This document shows positions 18,149-29,874 of a stretch of 64,000 nt of DNA, one piece after another (within the stretch, counting starts at the first letter, position 1; each line of letters opens with the position of its first letter). Source of the stretch: Sulfuriflexus mobilis (lineage in GTDB: Bacteria; Pseudomonadota; Gammaproteobacteria; AKS1); assembly GCF_003967195.1 (NCBI RefSeq), contig NZ_AP018725.1, forward strand, positions 1,240,001 through 1,304,000, given 5' to 3'. The translations under genes were made by a program, and so were the position numbers. A model generated the notes under the pieces. That model was not told the origin of the DNA and made no database searches. It was given only the letters and a program-made list of their open reading frames with translations.

Positions 18149-19417
18149 ATGAAGTCACACAAGTCACCACGTTTTGTTAGTAACCTGACCAGGAATACCC
18201 TGGCCCTGATCATGGCCGGTGGCCGTGGTGCACGCCTGAAACACCTGACGACCTGGCGCGCCAAACCGGCTGTCCCCTTTGGTGGCAAGTTTCGCATTAT
18301 CGATTTCCCCTTGTCGAATTGCATCAATTCCGGCATTCGTCGCATTGGCGTGCTGACCCAGTACAAGGCGCACTCACTGATTTTGCACATCCAACGGGGT
18401 TGGGGGCATTTACGTGGTGACTTTGGTGAATTCGTGGAACTACTGCCTGCACAACAGCGGATTGAATCGTCCTGGTATTCGGGTACGGCGGATTCCATTT
18501 ATCAAAACCTCGATATTATTCGCGCCCATTCACCAGACTATGTATTGATACTCGCCGGTGATCACGTTTACAAAATGGATTATGGCGCCATGCTTGCTAA
18601 ACACGTGGAAAACCAGGCCGACCTGACCGTGGGTTGTATTGAGGTGACCCTGGACAACGCATCGGCCTTCGGCGTCATGGGTGTCGAGGAAGACATGCGC
18701 ATCCGCAGTTTTGTTGAAAAACCGGATAGGCCAACCCCCATGCCGGGGCATGATGATCACGCACTCTGCTCGATGGGAATTTATATCTTTAATACTGAGT
18801 TTCTGTTTGAACAATTGATCCGTGATGCCGATACCCCAACCTCATCACATGATTTTGGTAATGATATCATCCCTGAGTCGATCAAGAATTACCGCGTTTA
18901 TGCCTACCCATTCACGAATTCGGCCACGGGGATCCAGTCTTACTGGCGTGATGTCGGCACGGTCGATGCCTTTTGGGAGGCAAACCTTGAATTAATCGGC
19001 ATTACACCGGAACTGAACCTGTATGATGATCAATGGCCTATCTGGACCAGCCAGGAACAACTGCCGCCGGCAAAATTCATTTTCGATGACGACGACCGGC
19101 GTGGTATGGCCGTGGATTCGATGGTTTCAGGCGGCTGTATTATTTCCGGGGCGCTGGTGCGTCACTCGTTGTTATTTTCCAATGTCAGTGTCGATGATTA
19201 TTCCCGTATTGAATCATCCGTGATCTTGCCAGATGTAGAGATTGGCAGACATTGCCGGATATCCCATGCCGTGATCGACAAGGGCTGTGAAATCCCTGAT
19301 GGTACTGTTATCGGTGAAAACGAGGTGGAGGACAGGAAGAAATACTATGTTTCACCAAAAGGTGTGGTGCTGGTAACGCCAGACATGTTAGGCCAGGAAT
19401 TACATCATGCCCGCTAG
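18149..19417 (+). CDS. glgC: Glucose-1-phosphate adenylyltransferase (ADP-glucose pyrophosphorylase)
   Basis: This 422-aa enzyme makes ADP-glucose from ATP and glucose-1-phosphate, the committed step of glycogen synthesis. Motifs include [17 protein letters not shown] (nucleotide binding), [39 protein letters not shown] and [17 protein letters not shown]-terminal left-handed beta-helix follows, with [16 protein letters not shown] 18149 follows GGGAAAG; a TTG at 18122 would only add a basic extension. Its last 11 bases overlap the start of the GH57 gene. It is typically allosterically regulated. Confidence 0.97.
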   Translation: MKSHKSPRFVSNLTRNTLALIMAGGRGARLKHLTTWRAKPAVPFGGKFRIIDFPLSNCINSGIRRIGVLTQYKAHSLILHIQRGWGHLRGDFGEFVELLPAQQRIESSWYSGTADSIYQNLDIIRAHSPDYVLILAGDHVYKMDYGAMLAKHVENQADLTVGCIEVTLDNASAFGVMGVEEDMRIRSFVEKPDRPTPMPGHDDHALCSMGIYIFNTEFLFEQLIRDADTPTSSHDFGNDIIPESIKNYRVYAYPFTNSATGIQSYWRDVGTVDAFWEANLELIGITPELNLYDDQWPIWTSQEQLPPAKFIFDDDDRRGMAVDSMVSGGCIISGALVRHSLLFSNVSVDDYSRIESSVILPDVEIGRHCRISHAVIDKGCEIPDGTVIGENEVEDRKKYYVSPKGVVLVTPDMLGQELHHAR

Positions 19418-21116
19418 TCTAAAGCCAAAGCGACCTTTGAATGTGGTGCTTTACTGGCATATGCACCAGCCGGACTACCGTGACCTGCGTAATGGTGAAT
19501 ACCATTTGCCGTGGACCTACCTGCATACGATTAAAGACTATGTCGATATGGTCGCACACCTGGAGAATAACGAGCAGGCGAGGGCAGTGGTCAACTTTGC
19601 ACCGATCCTGCTCGAACAGATCGCCGATTACGCCCAACAGCTTGAGGATTACCTGCACCATGGCAAGGCCCTGCGCGACCCGTTGTTAGCGGCGCTGGCT
19701 GACCCGGTCCTGTATCTTGACCCTGACGCGCGTCTAAGGCTTATCAAGAATTGCCTGCGTGCCAACCGAGAACGGCTGATAGCACGTTTCGAGGTCTTCG
19801 ATACCCTCGCGGAGATGGCGGAGACGGCGATAAAGGAACCGGCAAAACTCGCCTATTATTCGGAGCAGTACTTTATTGATATCCTGGTCTGGTATCACCT
19901 CGCCTGGATGGCCGAGACCGTGCGCCTGACCGACTCGCGTATCCAGACCCTGATGAAACAGGCCACGCACTTTAGCATTCACGACCGGCGCAGCCTGATC
20001 GAGGTGATCCATGAACTCATCGCCGGGGTCATCGGTCGCTATAAGTCCCTGGCCGAGGCAGGCAGGATAGAGTTGTCGATGACACCCTATGCCCATCCGA
20101 TCCTGCCGCTGTTGATTGACCTGCAGAGTGCGCAACAGGCCATGCCGGAGATGGAACTGCCCCTGTCACCGGCCTACCCGGACGGGCTGGCAAGGAGTCG
20201 CTGGCATATCGATAAGGGTCTGACCGTGTTCAAAGATACCTTTGGTTTTATGCCGAGTGGTTGTTGGCCGTCCGAGGGTAGCATTAGTGCAGAAACCATC
20301 GAACTCATTGGTGAGATGGGCCTGAAGTGGCTGGCCAGTGGCGAGACCGTGTTGCGCAAATCCCTGAAAAAATCGGCGGCCAGTGTTGACGAATGTATTC
20401 ACGAGGTTTGCCAATACCGGGACACTGAAGTGGCCTGTTTCTTTCGCGATGATGGCCTGTCGGACATGATTGGCTTCAAGTATTCAGACTGGCATGCCGA
20501 CGATGCTGTGGCGAATCTCGTTCATCACCTGGAAAACATTGCCAAGAGTTGTGTTGCCAAGCCCGATGCCCTGGTCTCCATTATCCTCGATGGTGAGAAT
20601 GCCTGGGAGTACTACCCGGAGAACGGTTACCACTTCCTCTCGGCCTTGTATGAGAAACTGGCACAACATGAAGGTATTCATCTGACCACCTATTCTGACT
20701 ATCTGTCCACGCATACACAGCGCGTACGCCTCCCGGAAGTGGTCGCCGGCAGTTGGGTCTATGGTACCTTCTCCACCTGGATTGGCGAGGCGGACAAGAA
20801 CCGGGCTTGGGATATGCTGGTGGAAGCAAAGAAGGTTTATGACAGGGTCGCCAAGGAGGGCCAGTTAGATGAGCAACAATTACATAGTGCAACGATGCAA
20901 CTGGCAACCTGTGAAAGTTCTGACTGGTTCTGGTGGCTGGGGGAATACAACTCGGCTGAGTCGGTGGCGGCATTCGATGAGCAATTCCGCATGCACTTGA
21001 GTAACCTCTATCAGATACTCGATGTCAGCCCGCCGGACTACCTGGCCAGGGCATTTTCATTCGGTTGTGGTGCGCCGGCAATGGGTGGTGCAATGTTACC
21101 CGGCAAGCAACAATAG
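19407..21116 (+). CDS. Glycoside hydrolase family 57 alpha-glucanase
   Basis: This 569-aa cytoplasmic protein is of the GH57 alpha-amylase/4-alpha-glucanotransferase class. The N-terminal [15 protein letters not shown] is GH57 region 1. [10 protein letters not shown] around E290 holds the probable nucleophile, and [15 protein letters not shown] is region 4 with the acid/base Asp. It overlaps glgC by 11 bp and is followed 2 bp later by malQ, so it belongs to a glgC-GH57-malQ-glgP operon. There it probably trims or rearranges glycogen chains. The exact activity (hydrolase, transferase or debranching) cannot be told from sequence alone. Confidence 0.9.
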   Translation: MPASLKPKRPLNVVLYWHMHQPDYRDLRNGEYHLPWTYLHTIKDYVDMVAHLENNEQARAVVNFAPILLEQIADYAQQLEDYLHHGKALRDPLLAALADPVLYLDPDARLRLIKNCLRANRERLIARFEVFDTLAEMAETAIKEPAKLAYYSEQYFIDILVWYHLAWMAETVRLTDSRIQTLMKQATHFSIHDRRSLIEVIHELIAGVIGRYKSLAEAGRIELSMTPYAHPILPLLIDLQSAQQAMPEMELPLSPAYPDGLARSRWHIDKGLTVFKDTFGFMPSGCWPSEGSISAETIELIGEMGLKWLASGETVLRKSLKKSAASVDECIHEVCQYRDTEVACFFRDDGLSDMIGFKYSDWHADDAVANLVHHLENIAKSCVAKPDALVSIILDGENAWEYYPENGYHFLSALYEKLAQHEGIHLTTYSDYLSTHTQRVRLPEVVAGSWVYGTFSTWIGEADKNRAWDMLVEAKKVYDRVAKEGQLDEQQLHSATMQLATCESSDWFWWLGEYNSAESVAAFDEQFRMHLSNLYQILDVSPPDYLARAFSFGCGAPAMGGAMLPGKQQ

Positions 21117-21118
21117 GT

Positions 21119-22612
21119 ATGGCCGCCGCGCGCAACGCCGCCAGTATCTTCGCCGAGCGCAGTGCCGGGATATTGCTGCACCCGACCTCGTTGCCAGGAC
21201 CACTGGCCAATGGTGATATAGGCCACGATGCCTATCGCTTTATTGAGTTATTACATCAATGCGGAGTCAAGGTATGGCAAATGTTGCCGCTGGGGGCCAC
21301 GCATGAAGACAAGTCACCTTACCAGTGCCTGTCGGCGCATGCCGGTAACCCGGCACTGATCAGCCTCGACTGGCTGGTTGACCGCGGCTGGCTGGATCGT
21401 AAACGGATAAAGGTGGCAGAAACGGATGATAATTATCGTTCGCAATGCCTGTTGCAGGCTGAGTCTCAGTTTTATACACATGCAGGTGAGGAGTGGGCAT
21501 CGCGGCTGGCTGCCTTCAGGGAGGAACACGTCGCCTGGCTGGAAGACTATGCCTTGTTCATGGTCCTGAAGCAGAAATACCAGTGGCAGCCCTGGTTCAC
21601 CTGGCCGGCGGTGGTTCGTCACCGTGATGTCGAGGCCATGCGGGAAGTCAGCCTGGAACTGGCCGACGAAATGGCCCAGGTGATTTTTGAACAGTTCGTG
21701 TTCTTTACCCAGTGGCACGAGGTGCGCGCCTACGCGGCGCGTCACAATGTGAAACTGTTTGGCGATATGCCAATCTTTGTTGCCCTTGACAGTGCCGATG
21801 TCTGGGCGAAGCGCAGCAACTTCCTCATGGACGATGACGGCGAGATGAGCTATGTCTCCGGGGTGCCGCCGGACGCCTTCTCCGACACGGGCCAGCGCTG
21901 GGGCAACCCGCTGTATGACTGGGCATTCATGCAGGCGAATGACTTTGACTGGTGGAAGAGTCGCTTTGCTACCCAGGTAGAATTATTCGACCTGGTGCGC
22001 ATCGACCATTTCCGTGGCCTTGATGCCTGCTGGATGATCCCGGCCAGGGAGGAAACGGCAATTCATGGTCACTGGGAAGATGTACCGGGTGAGGCCCTGT
22101 TATCCGCCTTGTTTGCGCACTTCCCGAATTTGCCACTGGTGGCCGAAGACCTGGGGGTGATCACCGATAAGGTCATTGCGCTGAAAGAGGCCTTTGGTCT
22201 GCCGGGGATGAAGGTGCTGCAGTTTGCCTTTGACGGCAATAATAAGAACCCCCACCTGCCACACCGGCATCGCCGTGAAGACCTGGTTTATACCGGCACA
22301 CACGATAATGATACGACCCTGGGCTGGGCGAAAGATAAGAATAGCTATAACCAGAAGTTTTTTAAAGACTACTCGGGTTGCGAGAGTGACCTGGCTGAGG
22401 ACAAGTTGCTGGCCATGCTGCGCATGGCCATGAGTTCCGTCTCCTTCCTGTGCGTGTTGCCTATGCAGGATATGCTGATGCTGGGTTCAGAGGCGAGAAT
22501 GAATGTGCCCGGCACGGTGGGGGGCAACTGGCAATGGCGATTTGACTGGCAACAGCTCAAACCGGCGATGATTGAAAGAATGAAGGGCTTGATCAGCCTG
22601 TACCAGAGGTAA
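21119..22612 (+). CDS. malQ: 4-alpha-glucanotransferase (amylomaltase)
   Basis: This 497-aa GH77 enzyme transfers alpha-1,4-glucan segments between maltodextrins and releases glucose. Characteristic segments are RSAGILLHPTSLPGP, WQMLPLGATHEDKSPYQ, GDMPIFVALDSADVWA, VSGVPPDAFSDTGQRWGNPLYDW, VRIDHFRG, VAEDLGVITD and YTGTHDNDTTLGW. ATG 21119 lies two bases after the GH57 stop; the frame is open further upstream inside the previous gene, but that extension is not needed. It recycles short dextrins left by phosphorylase, and the glucose formed can be phosphorylated by the nearby glk. Confidence 0.95.
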   Translation: MAAARNAASIFAERSAGILLHPTSLPGPLANGDIGHDAYRFIELLHQCGVKVWQMLPLGATHEDKSPYQCLSAHAGNPALISLDWLVDRGWLDRKRIKVAETDDNYRSQCLLQAESQFYTHAGEEWASRLAAFREEHVAWLEDYALFMVLKQKYQWQPWFTWPAVVRHRDVEAMREVSLELADEMAQVIFEQFVFFTQWHEVRAYAARHNVKLFGDMPIFVALDSADVWAKRSNFLMDDDGEMSYVSGVPPDAFSDTGQRWGNPLYDWAFMQANDFDWWKSRFATQVELFDLVRIDHFRGLDACWMIPAREETAIHGHWEDVPGEALLSALFAHFPNLPLVAEDLGVITDKVIALKEAFGLPGMKVLQFAFDGNNKNPHLPHRHRREDLVYTGTHDNDTTLGWAKDKNSYNQKFFKDYSGCESDLAEDKLLAMLRMAMSSVSFLCVLPMQDMLMLGSEARMNVPGTVGGNWQWRFDWQQLKPAMIERMKGLISLYQR

Positions 22613-22616
22613 GTGT

Positions 22617-25094
22617 ATGTCGACCAAAAAACCAGCATGTGATATCAAAATTCCGCCAATGGAAAAACTGCCCACCGATAGTGCAGCACTGGCCAGTGAC
22701 TTTCAGCGTTACCTGACCCGTTATCTCGGTCGTTACCTCGGTTGTGTGCCCTTTTACCTCTATGAGGCCATGTCGTATACGATTCGCGACAGGGTGATGG
22801 CCGACTGGCGTAGCACCTGGCGGCGTTATGAAAATAAAGGTGTCAGGAAGGCCTATTACATGTCACTCGAATTCCTCATTGGCCGCTCGCTCGGTAATCA
22901 TATTCTCAACCTCGGGCTGGATAGCGAATCCGAGATGGCCATGAATACCTTTGCCCTGGACCTGGAAGAGGTCACCAGCGCGGAACACGATGCCGGGCTC
23001 GGTAATGGTGGCCTGGGACGACTGGCGGCCTGTTTTATGGATAGCTGTGCGAGCCTGAAGCTGCCGGTGATCGGTTATGGCATTCGCTATGAATACGGCA
23101 TGTTCAGGCAGGAGTTCGACAATGGTTACCAGATAGAAGAACCCGACCACTGGTTGCGTGACGGTAACCCCTGGGAGCTGGAGCGACCGGAATATACGCA
23201 AGTTATCAAGTTTGGCGGTCGGTTGGAGTACATCTCCGACATCAATGGAGGATCTCGCCACCTGTGGCTGGACACGGACGATGTGCTGGCGATCCCCTAT
23301 GATGTGCCGATCTCTGGTTACAAGAATAACACGGTGAATACGCTACGGCTGTGGTCGGCCAGTGCCACCAATATCTTCAGCCTGGAAGACTTTAATGCCG
23401 GCAGTTATCCCGAGGCCGTAGAGGCGAAGAATGACGCCGAACACATCACTATGGTCTTGTACCCGAATGATGCCAGTGAGAACGGCAAGGAACTGCGCCT
23501 GAAACAGCAATACTTTCTTGCCTCGGCGAGTTTGCAGGATGTGATCCGCATGTGGGAGATCAATGAAGGCAATGACTATAGTCGGTTTGCCGATGAGAAC
23601 GTCTTCCAGATGAACGATACCCACCCGACCATTGCCGTGGCCGAGTTGATGCGCCTGCTCATGGATGAAAAGGGCCTGTCATGGGATGAGGCCTGGGCCA
23701 TTACCAGCAAGACCATGGCCTATACCAATCATACCCTGTTGCCTGAGGCACTGGAAAAGTGGCCCGTGTTCCTGTTTGAGCGCTTGTTGCCACGCCCCTT
23801 GCAGATTATTTATGAAATCAATGCGCGCTTTCTCAAGCAGGTTGCACGGCAGTGGCCGGGGGACACGCAGCGCCAGATGCGGATGTCGATCATCGAGGAG
23901 GGTGAGGTCAGGCAGGTGCGCATGGCCTATCTGGCGATTGTCGCCAGCTTCTCGGTCAATGGTGTCGCGGCCCTGCATTCAGATTTGTTGACCAAGGGCC
24001 TGTTCAGGGATTTTTATGAACTCTGGCCGGAGCGGTTTAACAACAAGACCAATGGTGTCACCCCCAGGCGCTGGGTGGCACATGCCAATCCAGACCTGAG
24101 TTCACTGATCACGGCGCAAATCGGCAATGACTGGGTGCATGATTTTTCGCGCGTGGCTAAACTCAAGGCGCATGTTGGCGACAAGGACTTTGCCGAACGC
24201 TGGCATACGGTGAAAACGGCCAACAAGAAACGTCTCGCCGCATTGGTGAAAAAACACTGCGATGTCGACTTTGATACCGACTCGATGTTTGATGTGCAGG
24301 TAAAACGTATCCATGAGTACAAACGCCAGTTATTGAATATCCTCCATGTAATCCATCTCTATGATCGGATTAAACGTGGTGATACCAAAAACTGGACCAA
24401 TCGATGCGTATTGATCGGTGGCAAGGCGGCGCCGGGTTATCATATCGCCAAGATGATTATTAAGCTGGTCAATAATGTGGCCGATGTGATCAATAATGAC
24501 CCGCAGGTTGGCAACCGCCTGAAACTGGCCTTTATCCCGAATTACGGGGTTTCCAAAATGGAGATCGTCTGCCCTGGCACGGATCTGTCTGAGCAGATAT
24601 CCACGGCGGGTAAAGAGGCCTCAGGGACCGGCAATATGAAGTTTATGATGAATGGTGCCGTCACCATTGGCACTTACGACGGGGCGAATATCGAAATACT
24701 CGATGCCGTCGGTGAGGAAAACTTCTTCCTCTTTGGTCTCAAGGCCGAAGAGGTCGAAGCGCGTCGCCAGCATTATCATCCTCAGTCACTGGTCGATGAG
24801 GACGATGACCTTGAACGCGTCATGCACCTGCTACAGTGCGGACACTTCAACTCCCTGGAGTCAAAGATCTTTGATGAGATAATCGACTCGCTGTTAAACC
24901 CCCATGACCCCTGGCTAACCCTGGCGGATTTTAGAAGTTATGTTGATGCACAAACACGTGTTGCGGCGACGTATCGTGACAAGTCGGCCTGGTTGGCAAT
25001 GAGTATCAACAACACCGCCAGCAGTGGTCACTTCTCCGCAGACAGGACCATAGGTGAATATAACGAGGATATCTGGAAGTTGACGAGTATATAG
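22617..25094 (+). CDS. glgP: Glycogen/maltodextrin phosphorylase
   Basis: This 825-aa GT35 enzyme releases glucose-1-phosphate from alpha-glucans with inorganic phosphate. Landmarks are YYMSLEFLIGRSLGNHILNLG, GNGGLGRLAACFMDS, VNDTHPT-like QMNDTHPTIAVAELMR, NKTNGVTPRRW and the pyridoxal-phosphate site EASGTGNMKFMMNGA with Lys675. GAGGTAAGTGT precedes the ATG, 4 bp after malQ. It is the last gene of the operon. The convergent pgm gene ends 16 bp away and would convert its product to glucose-6-phosphate. Confidence 0.97.
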   Translation: MSTKKPACDIKIPPMEKLPTDSAALASDFQRYLTRYLGRYLGCVPFYLYEAMSYTIRDRVMADWRSTWRRYENKGVRKAYYMSLEFLIGRSLGNHILNLGLDSESEMAMNTFALDLEEVTSAEHDAGLGNGGLGRLAACFMDSCASLKLPVIGYGIRYEYGMFRQEFDNGYQIEEPDHWLRDGNPWELERPEYTQVIKFGGRLEYISDINGGSRHLWLDTDDVLAIPYDVPISGYKNNTVNTLRLWSASATNIFSLEDFNAGSYPEAVEAKNDAEHITMVLYPNDASENGKELRLKQQYFLASASLQDVIRMWEINEGNDYSRFADENVFQMNDTHPTIAVAELMRLLMDEKGLSWDEAWAITSKTMAYTNHTLLPEALEKWPVFLFERLLPRPLQIIYEINARFLKQVARQWPGDTQRQMRMSIIEEGEVRQVRMAYLAIVASFSVNGVAALHSDLLTKGLFRDFYELWPERFNNKTNGVTPRRWVAHANPDLSSLITAQIGNDWVHDFSRVAKLKAHVGDKDFAERWHTVKTANKKRLAALVKKHCDVDFDTDSMFDVQVKRIHEYKRQLLNILHVIHLYDRIKRGDTKNWTNRCVLIGGKAAPGYHIAKMIIKLVNNVADVINNDPQVGNRLKLAFIPNYGVSKMEIVCPGTDLSEQISTAGKEASGTGNMKFMMNGAVTIGTYDGANIEILDAVGEENFFLFGLKAEEVEARRQHYHPQSLVDEDDDLERVMHLLQCGHFNSLESKIFDEIIDSLLNPHDPWLTLADFRSYVDAQTRVAATYRDKSAWLAMSINNTASSGHFSADRTIGEYNEDIWKLTSI

Positions 25095-25110
25095 GCTACG
25101 TTAAGTGTGC

Positions 25111-27067
<1,957 letters not shown>

Positions 27068-28723
27068 ATGTCTCGATTACAGCAGACCAGGGCGTGGTTG
27101 GCACTGCAGCAGCATTACAATGAAATGCATACTCTTCATATGCGTGAGCTGTTTGAGGCGGATCCGTCCCGGTTTGAACACTTTTCACTGCAGCTGAATG
27201 ACATCCTCTACGATTATTCGAAAAATCGTTTCACGCAACAGACCCTCAGCCTGTTGCTGGAGCTGGCCAGGGAGCGTGGTCTGCCGGGCTGGATAGAGCG
27301 CTTATTCAGCGGTGACAAGATCAACCATACTGAGTCACGTGCGGTATTGCATACGGCCTTGCGGGAGCGGGCTGATCACGCCGTCATGCTGGACGGGGTG
27401 GATATCATGCCCGAGATCAGGGCAGAACGTGAGCGGGTCAAGACACTGGCAGAAAATATCCGTTCCAGAAAATGGCGGGGCGTAGGTAACCAGCCGATAA
27501 CGGATGTAGTCAATATCGGTATCGGTGGTTCACACCTGGGGCCGCAAATGGTCACCGAGGCCTTGCGACCTTATGCCCTGCATGATTTGAAAGTTCACTT
27601 TCTGTCAAATATCGATGAGAACCATATTAATGACACGCTTGAATTCCTGAACCCGAAAACTACGTTTTTTATTATCGCCTCGAAGACTTTTACGACTCAG
27701 GATACGATGGTCAACGCGGAGACCGCCAGGCAGTGGTTTGTTAATGCCGTTGGTAATGATGAATACATTCATCGTCATTTTTCGGCAGTGACCTCGAATG
27801 TGCAGCTGGCCAGGGCGTTTGGTATTGCCGATGAAAACATCTTCCAGATATGGGACTGGGTCGGTGGGCGTTACTCGCTATGGTCGGCTATTGGCCTGTC
27901 TATCGCCATTGCTATTGGCCCCGAACACTTTGAAGAACTTCTTGAAGGCGCCCGTGATGTGGATGTGCACTTCAGGCAAACACCACTGGAGAAAAATATC
28001 CCGGTCATTATGGCCATGCTGGGTATCTGGTATAACAATTTTTTCAATGCCCAGTCATCAACGGTATTGCCCTATGATCAACACCTGCACCGTTTCCCGT
28101 CTTATCTGCAGCAGGCCGATATGGAGAGTAATGGAAAATTCGTCGACAGGGGTGGGCAGGACGTGGGTTACAGCACGGGGCCGGTGATCTTTGGTGATGT
28201 GGGAATATCCAGCCAGCATGCCTTTTTTCAGTTGTTGCACCAGGGTACCAAGTTGGTGCCTGCGGATATCCTCGCGCCGATTTACGACTATGATTGTATT
28301 GTCAAACATCATCGTGCACTGATGTCGAATGTATTTGCCCAGACCGAGGCGCTCATGAAGGGCAAGACCCGCGAGGAGGCCTATGACGAGTTAAAGACGA
28401 CGGGTCTGAGTGAAGAAGAGATACAAGCACTTCTGCCATACAAGGTATTCCCCGGCAACCGACCCACCAGCACCTTGTTGTTCGAGACCCTTAACCCCAA
28501 GACCCTGGGCTCCCTGATTGCCCTGTATGAACACAAGATTTTCGTACAGGGCGTGATCTGGGATATTAATTCTTTTGACCAGTGGGGGGTGGAACTGGGC
28601 AAGCAACTGGCGAGTAACATCCTGCATGAACTGGATAGTAATGAAGACGTGTCAACACATGACAGTTCGACAAACGGCCTGATCAATTATTATAAAAAAT
28701 GTCGGCCGGGCAGTGGCCATTAG
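27068..28723 (+). CDS. pgi: Glucose-6-phosphate isomerase
   Basis: This 551-aa enzyme interconverts glucose-6-phosphate and fructose-6-phosphate. Signatures are VVNIGIGGSHLGPQMVTEAL, FIIASKTFTTQDTMVNAE, WDWVGGRYSLWSAIGLSIA, MESNGKFVDR and the C-terminal INSFDQWGVELGKQLA. Length is as in E. coli. glk starts 2 bp after its stop, giving a pgi-glk pair that handles free glucose and glucose-6-phosphate. Confidence 0.97.
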   Translation: MSRLQQTRAWLALQQHYNEMHTLHMRELFEADPSRFEHFSLQLNDILYDYSKNRFTQQTLSLLLELARERGLPGWIERLFSGDKINHTESRAVLHTALRERADHAVMLDGVDIMPEIRAERERVKTLAENIRSRKWRGVGNQPITDVVNIGIGGSHLGPQMVTEALRPYALHDLKVHFLSNIDENHINDTLEFLNPKTTFFIIASKTFTTQDTMVNAETARQWFVNAVGNDEYIHRHFSAVTSNVQLARAFGIADENIFQIWDWVGGRYSLWSAIGLSIAIAIGPEHFEELLEGARDVDVHFRQTPLEKNIPVIMAMLGIWYNNFFNAQSSTVLPYDQHLHRFPSYLQQADMESNGKFVDRGGQDVGYSTGPVIFGDVGISSQHAFFQLLHQGTKLVPADILAPIYDYDCIVKHHRALMSNVFAQTEALMKGKTREEAYDELKTTGLSEEEIQALLPYKVFPGNRPTSTLLFETLNPKTLGSLIALYEHKIFVQGVIWDINSFDQWGVELGKQLASNILHELDSNEDVSTHDSSTNGLINYYKKCRPGSGH

Positions 28724-28725
28724 TC

Positions 28726-29727
28726 ATGCGGATACTGGCAGGGGATATAGGCGGAACCCATACACGGCTTGTTTATGTACAGGATGACACTGTCCCTTGC
28801 ATCAGGCATGCAAAGACCTATCCCAGTGGTGAATATCCCGATCTCATAGATGTTATCGAAGACTTTCTGTCAGAGCATGCGATTCAAAAACCGTTTGATG
28901 CGGCCTGTTTTGCTATTGCCGGACCGATACAGGATGACGGTGTGGCGGTAACAAACCTGCCCTGGTTTATCCGTACCACCGACCTGCAGCTCGCCTTGCA
29001 AACAACACAAGTGACGCTGATAAATGATTTTCTTGCCATTGCCTATGCCATTCCCGCCCTGACAGAAAAAAACCTCGTCAGTCTGCAGGAGGGGGAACCC
29101 GCGCGGGCGGGAGACAGGCTGAACGCGGCCGTGCTGGGTGCCGGCACCGGGCTAGGTGCCGCGCACCTCGTCTGGCAGCGTGATCACTATCAGGCCTTTA
29201 GCAGTGAGGCCGGGCATGCCGGTTTTGCCCCGGAGACAGCCATTCAGGAGCAATTACTTACCTGGCTGCACCAACAGCACGCGCACGTCAGTGTGGAGAT
29301 GCTCCTCTCCGGCCGTGGTATAGACAGACTTTATGCATTCTTCAGGGACGTACTCGGACTGCCTGAATCCGACACGGTCAGGGACGCCCTGCATAGGACA
29401 GACCCGGCACAGGTGATCAGTGAACATGCCCTGGCCGGTGATGATGTCCTATGCAGGCGTACACTGGCCTGCTTTGTTGAAATTTACGGTGCCGTGGCCG
29501 GTGATATCGCCCTGCATTATTACCCGGTAAATGCCGTCTACCTGGCTGGTGGTATCGCACCGAAGATAAAGGGCCTGCTGGCATCGAAGGCCTTTACCGA
29601 GGCCTTCAGTAATAAAGGCCCAATGCGAGACAACTTGCAGAAACTCCCGGTCAAACTGGTCTTGAGCGACACGCCCGGCCTCGATGGTGCCATCTCCTAT
29701 GCACGACAGCATTACCTGCCAACCTAG
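28726..29727 (+). CDS. glk: Glucokinase
   Basis: This 333-aa enzyme phosphorylates glucose with ATP to glucose-6-phosphate. It is of the bacterial hexokinase-type glucokinase family (Glk of E. coli type). Motifs are the phosphate loop LAGDIGGTHTRLVYV, ACFAIAGPI, TLINDFLAIAYAI, AVLGAGTGLGAAHL, SSEAGHAGFAPET and VYLAGGIAPK. ATG 28726 lies directly after the pgi stop; the frame is open upstream into pgi, but the phosphate loop then starts too far in. It uses the glucose that MalQ and other glucanases release. Confidence 0.93.
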   Translation: MRILAGDIGGTHTRLVYVQDDTVPCIRHAKTYPSGEYPDLIDVIEDFLSEHAIQKPFDAACFAIAGPIQDDGVAVTNLPWFIRTTDLQLALQTTQVTLINDFLAIAYAIPALTEKNLVSLQEGEPARAGDRLNAAVLGAGTGLGAAHLVWQRDHYQAFSSEAGHAGFAPETAIQEQLLTWLHQQHAHVSVEMLLSGRGIDRLYAFFRDVLGLPESDTVRDALHRTDPAQVISEHALAGDDVLCRRTLACFVEIYGAVAGDIALHYYPVNAVYLAGGIAPKIKGLLASKAFTEAFSNKGPMRDNLQKLPVKLVLSDTPGLDGAISYARQHYLPT

Positions 29728-29752
29728 TTGCCCGCCGCAGTCCAGTAAAAGA

Positions 29753-29775
29753 CCAACTGTCTAAGTTGGCTTTTT
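29753..29775 (+). terminator. Probable terminator after glk
   Basis: CCAACT (29753-29758) pairs with AGTTGG (29764-29769) over a 5-nt loop, followed by CTTTTT. The stem is short but lies 26 bp past the glk stop, so it plausibly separates pgi-glk from the TonB operon. Confidence 0.6.
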
Positions 29776-29793
29776 AATCGAAGACTAACATGC

Positions 29794-29810
29794 TGCGACA
29801 ATATGTCGCA
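29794..29810. promoter_or_regulatory. Perfect 17-bp palindrome upstream of the TonB-dependent receptor
   Basis: TGCGACA-ATA-TGTCGCA is a perfect palindrome ending 64 bp before the receptor ATG. It does not look like a Fur, Zur or CueR site. It is a good candidate operator for the receptor operon, but the regulator is unknown. Confidence 0.5.
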
Positions 29811-29874
29811 TGGTGCTCGCTAATTGGGGTCTGTAACATTTCAAACCATTAGAAAATAACAATATGGTTTGTTT

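Noticed and set aside
29794-29810. Fur box before the TonB receptor
   Set aside because: The palindrome shares no GATAAT-type hexamers with Fur sites, so it was recorded as an unknown operator.
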